Assembly (NCBI GenBank): GCA_003601785.1
Contig: PIYA01000056.1
Coordinates: 1 to 5,840 of the forward strand
DNA: 5,840 bases
Reading direction: 5' to 3'
From: Candidatus Bathyarchaeota archaeon
GTDB lineage: Archaea > Thermoproteota > Bathyarchaeia > Bathyarchaeales > Bathycorpusculaceae
Position 1 is the first letter of the stretch, and each line of letters begins with the position of its first letter. The notes beneath the pieces were generated by a model that ran no database searches, was not told the DNA's origin, and worked only from the letters and a program-made list of their open reading frames with translations. Made by a program: the position numbers and the translations under genes. This document shows positions 1 to 5,829 of the stretch, piece by piece.

Positions 1-43
1 TGAAGTGGACAAAATTCTCATGGGCCTAAGGTCAAAGTTTTAA
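1..43 (+). CDS. possible C-terminal tail of an upstream gene (partial)
   Basis: Reading from base 2, the plus strand gives EVDKILMGLRSKF and then TAA at 41-43. This has the look of the last codons of a gene whose body lies left of the window. It overlaps the frame that ends at 162, which is also open here (its TGA is at 1-3), so only one of the two frames can be assumed real before base 43. Thirteen codons are too few to name a family, and this may be chance. Confidence 0.3.
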   Translation, partial: EVDKILMGLRSKF

Positions 44-48
44 TTCCG

Positions 49-162
49 ATGTACAAACCTTTGGAAACTGAAAGGTGTGAGAAATGCGGAAAAGTTATAG
101 CAGAACCAAAAGAACTAATCAGAATAGTGAAAAGTTCCGAGAGAAGTCTTAATGATGTGTAA
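49..162 (+). CDS. short CxxC protein or C-terminal tail, function unknown
   Basis: A 37-codon frame runs from ATG at 49 to TAA at 160-162. The peptide has one zinc-ribbon-like knuckle, CEKCGK, at residues 10-15 and then a charged, lysine- and glutamate-rich tail ending in SLNDV. The frame is open further upstream, to a TGA at 1-3, and those codons also read plausibly as protein (HGPKVKVLIP just before the ATG). It could therefore be the end of a longer protein whose upstream part is frameshifted, or a small protein starting at 49. I see no Shine-Dalgarno site before 49. A single CxxC would need a second metal-binding pair from a partner to make a zinc site. I do not recognise the family. The 70-codon minus-strand frame covering the same bases is low-complexity, lacks a start signal, and looks like its shadow. 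Confidence 0.4.
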   Translation: MYKPLETERCEKCGKVIAEPKELIRIVKSSERSLNDV

Positions 163-176
163 AACCAAAATTCTTG

Positions 177-186
177 TTTTATAATA
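177..186 (+). promoter_or_regulatory. TATA-like box upstream of the putative RNA
   Basis: TTTTATAATA fits the archaeal TATA box, although the purine-rich BRE expected just upstream is not clear. A start 25-30 bases downstream falls at about 207-212, where the proposed RNA helix begins (211). No protein frame follows on this strand, so if real it would drive a non-coding transcript. Such AT-rich matches are common by chance. Confidence 0.35.
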
Positions 187-294
187 GTTATCGGATTAGC
201 AAGCAAGAAAGTTGAGCCACATTTTCGCACGGATACAAGAATTTAGCGGTCTATCTACGCGCGCGATTAAAACCACAGCGAATTTGATTTAGGG

Positions 295-300
295 AAAAAA
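295..300 (-). terminator. possible T-run terminator for the smc operon
   Basis: On the minus strand this is a run of six T flanked by CCC on both sides, about 65 bases beyond the scpB stop. Archaeal RNA polymerase commonly stops at runs of five or more T without needing a hairpin. It is the first such run after scpB on that strand. Confidence 0.35.
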
Positions 301-331
301 GGGAAGTTGCGGGAGATATCGCAAGCTCTGA

Positions 332-356
332 TGGGGTTCAAATCCCCATGTTCACT
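332..356 (+). other. tRNA-like T-arm and 3' acceptor strand
   Basis: Stem TGGGG/CCCCA at 332-336 and 344-348 encloses the seven-base loop TTCAAAT, which matches the universal tRNA T-loop. Bases 349-355 (TGTTCAC) would be the 3' acceptor strand and T356 the discriminator; CCA is not encoded, as is usual in many archaea. I could not find an intact tRNA around it: the only strong 5' acceptor match, GTGGACA at 5-11, lies 320 bases upstream with no D-arm after it, and the nearest correctly spaced segment (278-284) pairs at only five of seven positions. It could be the 3' exon of a split or multi-intron tRNA, a tRNA pseudogene or attachment-site remnant, or part of another RNA. Confidence 0.4.
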
Positions 357-360
357 CGAC

Positions 361-365
361 TTTTT
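361..365 (+). terminator. T5 run ending the plus-strand RNA
   Basis: Five T follow directly after the last pairing base (C360) of the proposed RNA and the tRNA-like acceptor strand. This is the usual position for an archaeal terminator of a small RNA or tRNA. The run overlaps the scpB stop codon (364-366 on the other strand), so the two units are packed tail to tail with no spare bases. Confidence 0.4.
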
Positions 366-960
366 AGGATTTTCTGCTTTTTGAGAAGTCTTCAAAAACG
401 TTTTTCAGCTGTCTCTTCATAGTCGCCGTGTCATGGCTTAAACCGAAATAGTCAGCAAAATACTCTGTTGTCCTCAGAACCGTTGAGCGCCCCTTTCTTT
501 CACCTGTAATTAACCTCATTTCTTTTAATATTTTGATGTGGCCGTAGGCGTGGCGTCCACGCACGTCGACAACCCTTTTCTGGGAGACGGGTTGTCTGTA
601 GGCTATGTAGGATAGGGTTTTCAGTGGACCTGTGGAGAGCAAGGGTTTCTTTACGAGTTTGCGAACTTTGGGTGTGAATTCAGCTTTTAACTGTAAGACA
701 TAGCGTTCGTCTTTCAGCTCTAGGATTTCAAGAGCCGTGTTTCTGCTGGCGTATTCTTGCATGAGCGTTTTTACAAGTTTTTTGGCTTTATTTTTTGAAC
801 GAGTTTTTAAGACGGAGCAAAGTTCCTTCAGGTCTAAGGGGCGACCGGCGACATACAAGGCTGCTTCCACTAGGGCTAGGTCTCGCCGAAGTTTTTCCTC
901 ATTTTTTTTCTGTTGAAGTTTCTCAGCTGCTTTAGCTATTTGTCTATCTGTCTCTTGCAA
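364..960 (-). CDS. scpB: ScpB, winged-helix subunit of the SMC complex
   Basis: ScpB dimers bind the ScpA kleisin and help SMC compact and segregate the chromosome. The 198-residue product opens with a basic, helical stretch (about 1-27) not typical of the family core. The first winged helix (about 28-95) carries EAALYVAGRPL at 32-42, a hallmark of ScpB. A second winged helix follows, with AYRQPVSQKRVVDVRG and, near its end, the TEYFADYFGL strand-helix seen in ScpB proteins. The start is TTG at 960, chosen because GGAG lies nine bases upstream and the next Met is within the first domain; the exact start is the weakest part of the call. It overlaps scpA by 17 bases, so translation is probably coupled, and TTG may lower its yield. 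Last gene of the operon. Confidence 0.88.
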   Translation of the reverse strand: MQETDRQIAKAAEKLQQKKNEEKLRRDLALVEAALYVAGRPLDLKELCSVLKTRSKNKAKKLVKTLMQEYASRNTALEILELKDERYVLQLKAEFTPKVRKLVKKPLLSTGPLKTLSYIAYRQPVSQKRVVDVRGRHAYGHIKILKEMRLITGERKGRSTVLRTTEYFADYFGLSHDTATMKRQLKNVFEDFSKSRKS

Positions 961-1627
961 CGTTTAGGTCTCCAACACCTATGTAGATTTCTTGAGACTC
1001 TTCGTCTTGCCACAAACTGATTTTTCCTTTCTGAGCTAAGAAAAGCAAAAGTATGAAGGTTCGGATGGATTCTAAACGTTCCATCCCCTTTATCAGGGTT
1101 GAAAACTCTATTATCCCTGTTCCTTTCACCCTCCGCAGCAGAGAAGCGTAAAGTTTCTCCATCTGAAGTTCGATTTCCATCAGGTACAAGTCTATCTGAG
1201 GTAGAATTTCAGATGGTGTTGGAAGAATAGGCTCGGTGACGGTCTTTTCGAGGCGAACGAGTTTTTCGGTTTTTAAAACTTCGTTTAAAACTTCTAATAG
1301 ATTCTTTATGGTTGTGGATGTCAACTCATGTCTCAACGGCAAGAACAATGGTGGAGGGAGAAATTCCTGCTGAACCTTTGGCGGTGGAGGCTCCTCAAGT
1401 TTGAGTAAAAGCTTCGACTTCATCAAGTATATCAAGGCTGAAGAATCTAAGGCTACACCTGAAGCTCTGAAGTCCACTTGTCCCGTTCTCTCCATCTCCT
1501 CAAGAAAAGTTGTGAGCAGATATGCAATGTTGATGTTCCAAGGGGTAAGCTTCTCAAGTTTGTGAAATTCAAAGAGAATGTTCCAGGGCGGTCGCAGATA
1601 AAAAGGCTTCTTCATGGTGGTGGACAC
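944..1627 (-). CDS. scpA: ScpA, kleisin subunit of the SMC complex
   Basis: ScpA closes the SMC ring: its N-terminal domain binds the neck of one SMC head, its C-terminal winged helix the cap of the other, and ScpB holds its middle. The 227-residue product shows the N-terminal kleisin pattern, with PWNI at 29-32 (family PWDI) and KSKLLL near 70-75, then a proline-rich linker (PPPP, PPPLFLPLR). After a charged middle comes a C-terminal winged helix, IEFSTLIKGMERLESIRTF, leading to KGKISLWQ and IYIGV strands. It is slightly shorter than bacterial ScpA (about 240-260). The start is GTG at 1627, preferred over ATG at 1615 because a full GGAGGTG stands eight bases before it (1636-1642), while the ATG has none. 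Its first base is the last base of the smc stop (TAGTG). Confidence 0.9.
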   Translation of the reverse strand: MSTTMKKPFYLRPPWNILFEFHKLEKLTPWNINIAYLLTTFLEEMERTGQVDFRASGVALDSSALIYLMKSKLLLKLEEPPPPKVQQEFLPPPLFLPLRHELTSTTIKNLLEVLNEVLKTEKLVRLEKTVTEPILPTPSEILPQIDLYLMEIELQMEKLYASLLRRVKGTGIIEFSTLIKGMERLESIRTFILLLFLAQKGKISLWQDEESQEIYIGVGDLNVARDR

Positions 1628-4600
1628 TAGTTTTGCACCTCCAAGAACTTCGCTGAGATAACGTTTGAAACTCCGTTTCTCGCGTAAACTCCGTAGACTT
1701 TCTGTGCTTTGTTCACCATTTCAGGCTTCAGCGTGATGGCTATGAATTGAGACCGTTTTGATTCTTCTAGGAGAAGCTCGGCGAGTTTTGAAACGTGAAA
1801 AGCGTCTAAATGGGCGTCTATCTCGTCGAGGATGTAAAACGATGCTGGGTTGAACTCTTGCAGTGCGAATATGAACGCGACGGCGGCGACTGAGCGTTCT
1901 CCACCGCTCGCTCCGCTGACAACTATTGATGGTTTTGTCGGGAACTGAACAATCATGTCTATGCCACCTGAGAACGGTTCCTCAGGATTTTCAAGTTTCA
2001 GAACGGCGTTTCCACCATCGGTTAGTTTTGAGAAGTATTTTTGCAGGTTTTGGTTTATTCTTTCAAAGGCTTCCATGAAAACCTTTCGTTTTTTACGTTC
2101 AATTTCATCCATGAACTGTAGAATTGCTTGTTTCTCTCTTTCAAGCTCGTTCATTCTTAAGGAGAGGTCTTTGTAACGTGACATCTGCTCTGCATATTGG
2201 GAGAGGGCGAGCTGGTTCACGGCTCCTATCCTTTCAAGTTCAAACTTCATCATCTTTAGGGAAGTTTCAGCTTCCTCAACCTGTTCCAGTGAAACTTGTA
2301 ATGGTTGTTCGTAGCCTATCTGTCTGAGTTGGGTTTGGTGTTGTTGAAGCTGGAAAAGAGATGTTTGAATGTCAAGTTGAAGCTGGTTTAAAATGCGGTC
2401 TGCCTGTTCATATTCTGAATCAAGCTTACGGAGTTCTTCATCTATATTATCTATCTGCACCGTGTATTTTTTAGCCTCTTTCCTTGCGGATAACACTGTT
2501 TCAGCGAGTTCAACGCGGTTTTTCTCAAGCTCGGCAATCTCATGTTTCAACGAATCTTTTTCCTGTAATGCACTTTCCACTTCTTTTTCAACGGTTCTCA
2601 CTTGTTGTTCAACCTTTGAGAGTTGAATCTTCGCGTTTTTGTATCCAACTCTCAGAACATTCTCGAATTGGGATTGAAGCGTTGAGATTTCTGTTTGAAC
2701 GGTGCCTAGTTTCTGTCTCAGAGTGACTAACTCTTCAGCCAGTCGCTCCCTCTTAACCTCTAACTCTTGAATGTGAGCGGGGTCTGTTTTCTTCCTTAAA
2801 GAAGTGAGTTCACTCTGAAGTTTCCGCATTTCCTTCTGGATTGAACTCCTCTCAGCTCTGTTTGTCCAAATCTGAGCCTTCTCTCTTTCAACTTCCTTTC
2901 CAAGCCTTGCGATATTAGAGTCTATCCTTCTAATGTTCGATTTTGCCCTCTTGACGCTTCTCTTAACTCTGGCTATTTCTCTGTCAATCGTTGTTATGGC
3001 TTCTGAAAGCCTAGCTATTTCCACGCGTGTTTTGTCTATCTCCTCTTCAAGCGAATCTATATCGCTGTTTCTTCTTGTGAGATGCTGTTGAAGAGCTCTC
3101 ACCGCCTCGTCGAGACTTTGAATGGCTTTCTCACTCGGTATTATCGTTGAAAAATCTATTGGGGCTCGGTAATAACCACTTTCAAAGGCTCCTCCAACCT
3201 CGTAAAGGTCTCCGTTAACCGTTACCGCACGGTATCCCTTATTGGCTAGTGTGAAGGCTGTTTTGTCGTTTGAAACTATAATCGTGTCTCCGAAAACAAA
3301 GTGTACGGCTGGCTCGTATCTTCTCGCACATTTTATAAAGAAGGAAGCTGCACCGTTGACGCCTTCACCTGTCGGAACCTTCAACGATTTGAGGTTTGAC
3401 ACTCCTTCAAGGGGAATTATCTTTATTCTTCCAAGCTTCATCCTTCTCAGGGTTTCTGTACAAGCAAAGGCTGCGTCAAAATCCTTCACAACTATTGCGT
3501 CAAGCCATCCCGCCGCCGCAGCCTCTATCGCCTGTTTGTAGGTTTTTTCAATTTTTATTAGGTTTCGTAACCTGCCGAAGACTCCTTGGATGACGCCTAA
3601 TTCTCCGAGTTCTTCTATGCTTCTTAACGCTTTTTCTTCGGCTGCCACGGTTTCAGCTAGTTCCTTCTGGGTTGCAAATTCTACTACTGCCTCTCTTGCT
3701 GATTCAGCTATTTTTCCAGCTTCTGTTATCTCCTTTTCTACGGCTTCTTTTTGTGCGATTCTCCTCTCCAGCATTCTTTGTAGGTTTTTAAGCTGAATTT
3801 TCTGTTCTTTTTGAACTTTTTTCAGTTCATTCAAGGATTTCTCAAGCTCGTTAAGGTTTGCCGTGAACCTCTCTTTGCGTTTGGTTAGGTCTCTGATTCT
3901 TTTCTCACGGATTCTGATTGCTGTCTGCGCTTTTGAGTTTTCAGACCTCAGATAAGTTAATCTTTTGTAGTCCTTGTCCAGCTGCTGTTCGATTTCGCGG
4001 ATTCTCCTGCTGTTTTCACCCAGATTCTCCCAAAGCCTAGCCGTTTCCTCCGCAAGCGCATCGTGTTCCGCCTGCTTTGCAGCTATCTCGTTTGAGATTT
4101 TTTCATATTCTCTTTTCAGCTTTCTTTTTTTAAGGCGGTTTTCACGGATTTCCTTTCTGATGGACTCGTACTGTTGACGGTGGTTCTCTCTAACCCTTTT
4201 TAAACCTTCAAGGGTTGCTTTTCCAGAGCTTATCTTGGTTGTCAGCTCTGTCAATCTGGATTTTAACTCGCCGATTTTCATTTGAACCTTTAATACTTGT
4301 GAACCGCCCTCTTCAACCATTTCTGAGCTTAGCTTTCTCCATTCACTCTCAATTTCTCTTCTCTTAGACCGCAATCCGTCGCGTATCCGTCTTAACTTTT
4401 CAACTTTCTCTCTAACCTTGTCGGCTTTTGATGACGTATCCTTTATCTTCTCTTGTATCTGCGCTATTTCATGGGAAAGTTTCACCGCTTCAAACTTTTT
4501 GATCTCGTTCTGAATGAAAGCGTATCTAAGCAGGTTGTTGCGTTCCCTCTCTAAATCGTCTATCCTTCTCTGCACCTCGTCTATTCTACCCATAGCCGTC

Positions 4601-5178
4601 CGTATCGAAATGTCGGCGGCTCGAAGCTTCTCTTCAGCTTCAGCTTTTTCAGCGTCATACTGGGCTATTCCAACAAGGTCTTCAATGATTTTTCTCCGTT
4701 CAGTGGATGAAATCTCTGTCAGACGGGTTATCGTGCCTTGAACAATTATGTTCTGGCTTGTTGAGCTTATCCCAGCCATCGAAAGCGTTTCTAAAATGTA
4801 TGTTCTTGATATTCTCCTACCGTTAAGTCTGTACACGCTTTGACCGTTCCTGTAAACTTCACGTGAAATGGTGACGGTGCTTGTGTCCACGGGTATTCGT
4901 CCATCCGTGTTATCGAATTGAATGACAACCTTGGCCACTTTCCCTCTTTCCAACCCAGCCTTTTCAGACCCGTGGAAAATCAGTTTTGCGGCGCTTTCAG
5001 CTCTAAGCCTCCTAGTGCTCAACTCGCCTAAGGCGAACAAAATGGCGTCCACTATGTTTGATTTTCCGCTTCCGTTTGGACCTGTAATAACTGTGAAGCC
5101 TTTATCTAGAACTACCTTAACGTTTTTAGGTCCGAAGGATTTGAAGCCTTTAAGCTCTATCTTTTTAATGTAGGGCAT
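1627..5178 (-). CDS. smc: SMC chromosome condensation ATPase
   Basis: SMC dimerises through its hinge, and its ATPase heads, bridged by ScpA, drive DNA loop formation and chromosome segregation. The 1183-residue product is full length for the family. In order: N-terminal head with Walker A GPNGSGKS at 33-40, R-loop arginines near 56-57 and Q-loop Gln147; first coiled coil about 170-510; hinge about 525-665, glycine-rich at its end (VGGAFESG); second coil about 680-1010; C-terminal head with signature ASGGER at 1090-1095, Walker B and D-loop FYILDEIDAHLD at 1114-1125 (catalytic Glu1119). All catalytic motifs are intact. The signature has Ala where most SMCs have Leu or Met, and GERS in place of GEKA. 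ATG at 5178 has GGTGA 12 bases upstream, a slightly long gap. A TATA box and inverted repeats lie in front. Confidence 0.97.
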   Translation of the reverse strand: MPYIKKIELKGFKSFGPKNVKVVLDKGFTVITGPNGSGKSNIVDAILFALGELSTRRLRAESAAKLIFHGSEKAGLERGKVAKVVIQFDNTDGRIPVDTSTVTISREVYRNGQSVYRLNGRRISRTYILETLSMAGISSTSQNIIVQGTITRLTEISSTERRKIIEDLVGIAQYDAEKAEAEEKLRAADISIRTAMGRIDEVQRRIDDLERERNNLLRYAFIQNEIKKFEAVKLSHEIAQIQEKIKDTSSKADKVREKVEKLRRIRDGLRSKRREIESEWRKLSSEMVEEGGSQVLKVQMKIGELKSRLTELTTKISSGKATLEGLKRVRENHRQQYESIRKEIRENRLKKRKLKREYEKISNEIAAKQAEHDALAEETARLWENLGENSRRIREIEQQLDKDYKRLTYLRSENSKAQTAIRIREKRIRDLTKRKERFTANLNELEKSLNELKKVQKEQKIQLKNLQRMLERRIAQKEAVEKEITEAGKIAESAREAVVEFATQKELAETVAAEEKALRSIEELGELGVIQGVFGRLRNLIKIEKTYKQAIEAAAAGWLDAIVVKDFDAAFACTETLRRMKLGRIKIIPLEGVSNLKSLKVPTGEGVNGAASFFIKCARRYEPAVHFVFGDTIIVSNDKTAFTLANKGYRAVTVNGDLYEVGGAFESGYYRAPIDFSTIIPSEKAIQSLDEAVRALQQHLTRRNSDIDSLEEEIDKTRVEIARLSEAITTIDREIARVKRSVKRAKSNIRRIDSNIARLGKEVEREKAQIWTNRAERSSIQKEMRKLQSELTSLRKKTDPAHIQELEVKRERLAEELVTLRQKLGTVQTEISTLQSQFENVLRVGYKNAKIQLSKVEQQVRTVEKEVESALQEKDSLKHEIAELEKNRVELAETVLSARKEAKKYTVQIDNIDEELRKLDSEYEQADRILNQLQLDIQTSLFQLQQHQTQLRQIGYEQPLQVSLEQVEEAETSLKMMKFELERIGAVNQLALSQYAEQMSRYKDLSLRMNELEREKQAILQFMDEIERKKRKVFMEAFERINQNLQKYFSKLTDGGNAVLKLENPEEPFSGGIDMIVQFPTKPSIVVSGASGGERSVAAVAFIFALQEFNPASFYILDEIDAHLDAFHVSKLAELLLEESKRSQFIAITLKPEMVNKAQKVYGVYARNGVSNVISAKFLEVQN
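1636..1642 (-). promoter_or_regulatory. Shine-Dalgarno site for scpA inside the smc end
   Basis: The minus strand reads GGAGGTG, an exact complement of the archaeal 16S rRNA tail, with eight bases between it and the GTG at 1627. It encodes part of LEVQN, the last residues of SMC. It decides the scpA start in favour of GTG, and suggests scpA can be loaded efficiently and not only by ribosomes finishing smc. Confidence 0.8.
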
Positions 5179-5190
5179 TCAGTTGCGCCC

Positions 5191-5195
5191 TCACC
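5191..5195 (-). promoter_or_regulatory. Shine-Dalgarno site for smc
   Basis: The minus strand reads AAGGTGAGG here; GGTGA matches the archaeal anti-Shine-Dalgarno sequence. The 12-base gap to the smc ATG is longer than the usual five to nine, but no other start candidate lies nearer and the SMC family begins with this MPYIKKIEL-type strand. Confidence 0.6.
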
Positions 5196-5248
5196 TTCCC
5201 GAAACTTACAGTCTTTCATCTTGTGGAAGACAATTCTGTAAGATTTCT

Positions 5249-5257
5249 CTATAAAAG
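5249..5257 (-). promoter_or_regulatory. TATA box of the smc-scpA-scpB operon
   Basis: The minus strand reads CTTTTATAG, close to the archaeal TATA consensus. A start about 25 bases on would fall near 5225-5230 and leave a leader of roughly 50 bases before smc. The box lies between the two arms of a perfect 7-bp inverted repeat (5237-5243 and 5258-5264). Confidence 0.5.
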
Positions 5258-5263
5258 TCTTAC

Positions 5264-5283
5264 ACCGTTAAAGTTTTAACGGT
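5264..5283. repeat. perfect 9-bp inverted repeat next to the smc promoter
   Basis: ACCGTTAAA and TTTAACGGT are exact reverse complements separated by GT. The axis lies about 20 bases upstream of the TATA box centre on the smc side, overlapping where BRE and TFB contact would be expected. The two-base spacer is too tight for an RNA hairpin without opening pairs, and no T-run follows on the minus strand, so a binding site for a dimeric regulator is more likely than a terminator. The target protein is unknown. Confidence 0.5.
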
Positions 5284-5299
5284 TATGCACGTTTTAAAG

Positions 5300-5815
5300 C
5301 TATTTTTTAACTTTCGAACCGTAAATTGTAGCCATTTTCTTTACAAAATCCTTTACGCGTTTATCTTCACCGTAAACAAGCAAGTATCCATCACTTTGCA
5401 GATTATAAGAAAGATTCAGCTCACCGGCTAAAGTTTTCAATTTTTCGATAGAAAGCTCGGCTGACGGCTTAACGCGAATCCACTTCTGTTCTCTGGGAAG
5501 CCCTGGAACAAACCTTGTTTCCTCAACTTCCTCGGAAACCTCTCTTCGAGCCTTATCCAGCCTTTTAAGCCATCCCTCAACTTGTTCAGCGTCAAAATGT
5601 TTCTGTCCCTCAGAAACCAGATAAGCCTCCAAGTTTTCAAGATATTCCTCAATCTTCTGCGCGGTGTCTCTGCGTTTAGGATCAGCTCTTAAAACGTTTA
5701 TCAGAGACCTTGCATATCTCAAATCACTCATGATGTTTGCTGGAATGGATATACCCTTTCCACGAAACTCCGAGACTATATCCTCCAAAGTCTTCCACAC
5801 GGCTAAGTAACCCAT
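5300..5815 (-). CDS. DUF2096-like archaeal protein, function unknown
   Basis: The 171-residue soluble protein has no signal peptide or membrane segment. Its N-terminal half is helical: LAVWKTLEDIV at 4-14, then IPANIMSDLRYARSLINVLRADP (residues 24-46), a pattern I associate with the archaeal DUF2096 family. A charged, probably coiled middle (EVSEEVEET) follows. The C-terminal part, from WIRVKPS onward, looks like a small alpha/beta domain, with a strand near SYNLQSDGYLLVYG and a final helix KDFVKKMATIYG. I chose ATG at 5815 because GAGGAG sits eight bases upstream; the GTG at 5824 lies inside that site. The gene points the same way as smc and ends 121 bases before it with no clear terminator, so read-through into smc is possible. 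Its promoter is outside the window. No catalytic motif can be seen; family assignment is from memory. Confidence 0.75.
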   Translation of the reverse strand: MGYLAVWKTLEDIVSEFRGKGISIPANIMSDLRYARSLINVLRADPKRRDTAQKIEEYLENLEAYLVSEGQKHFDAEQVEGWLKRLDKARREVSEEVEETRFVPGLPREQKWIRVKPSAELSIEKLKTLAGELNLSYNLQSDGYLLVYGEDKRVKDFVKKMATIYGSKVKK

Positions 5816-5823
5816 GTTAAACA

Positions 5824-5829
5824 CTCCTC
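5824..5829 (-). promoter_or_regulatory. Shine-Dalgarno site of the DUF2096-like gene
   Basis: The minus strand reads GAGGAG, with GGAG at 5824-5827, eight bases before the ATG at 5815. It overlaps the alternative GTG start at 5822-5824, which argues against that start. Confidence 0.6.

Larger units (their letters stand above)
211..360 (+). ncRNA. candidate structured non-coding RNA, family unknown
   Basis: There is no protein gene here, but several helices nest in one order. The ends pair: 211-216 (GTTGAG) with 355-360 (CTCGAC), one G-U, continued after a small internal loop by 219-222 (ACAT) with 348-351 (ATGT). Inside lie 224-228 (TTCGC) with 278-282 (GCGAA), a hairpin 307-311/320-324 (TTGCG/CGCAA, 8-nt loop), and a hairpin 333-336/344-347 with the loop TTCAAAT. 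The layout is cloverleaf-like. A TATA-like box sits about 30 bases upstream of 211 and a T5 run follows at 361-365, so helix ends and transcription signals agree. I could not match it to 5S, SRP or RNase P RNA. Alternatives are a decayed or intron-disrupted tRNA, or chance pairing. The helices were found by eye, without energy or covariation tests. Confidence 0.3.

Noticed and set aside
18..230. 70-codon minus-strand frame at the left end
   Set aside because: Residue mix is rich in Phe, Ser, Thr and Leu without family pattern, it has no Shine-Dalgarno site, and it lies antisense to the better plus-strand CxxC frame and the TATA-like box.
258..265. CGCGCGCG alternating tract as Z-DNA or a special site
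   Set aside because: Only eight bases long, single copy, and without flanking structure; too little to support a claim.
163..363. 5S, SRP or RNase P RNA
   Set aside because: The segment is too short for SRP or standard RNase P RNA, and I could not see the conserved cores of any of the three.
1613..1615. ATG as start of scpA
   Set aside because: It is preceded by CCACCACC with no ribosome site, whereas GTG at 1627 has a full GGAGGTG eight bases upstream.
1955..5173. Plus-strand frames of 65-99 codons inside smc
   Set aside because: All lie antisense to intact SMC codons and are serine-, phenylalanine- and leucine-rich, as expected of reverse-strand shadows of Lys/Glu-rich coiled coil. None has start signals.
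5264..5283. Inverted repeat as a hairpin terminator for the DUF2096-like gene
   Set aside because: The spacer is only two bases, the stem is AT-rich, and no T-run follows on the minus strand.
5437..5652. 71-codon minus-strand frame inside the DUF2096-like gene
   Set aside because: It is out of frame with the full-length family-like protein and has no recognisable motif.
5822..5824. GTG as start of the DUF2096-like gene
   Set aside because: It sits within the GAGGAG ribosome site; the ATG at 5815 is correctly spaced from that site.
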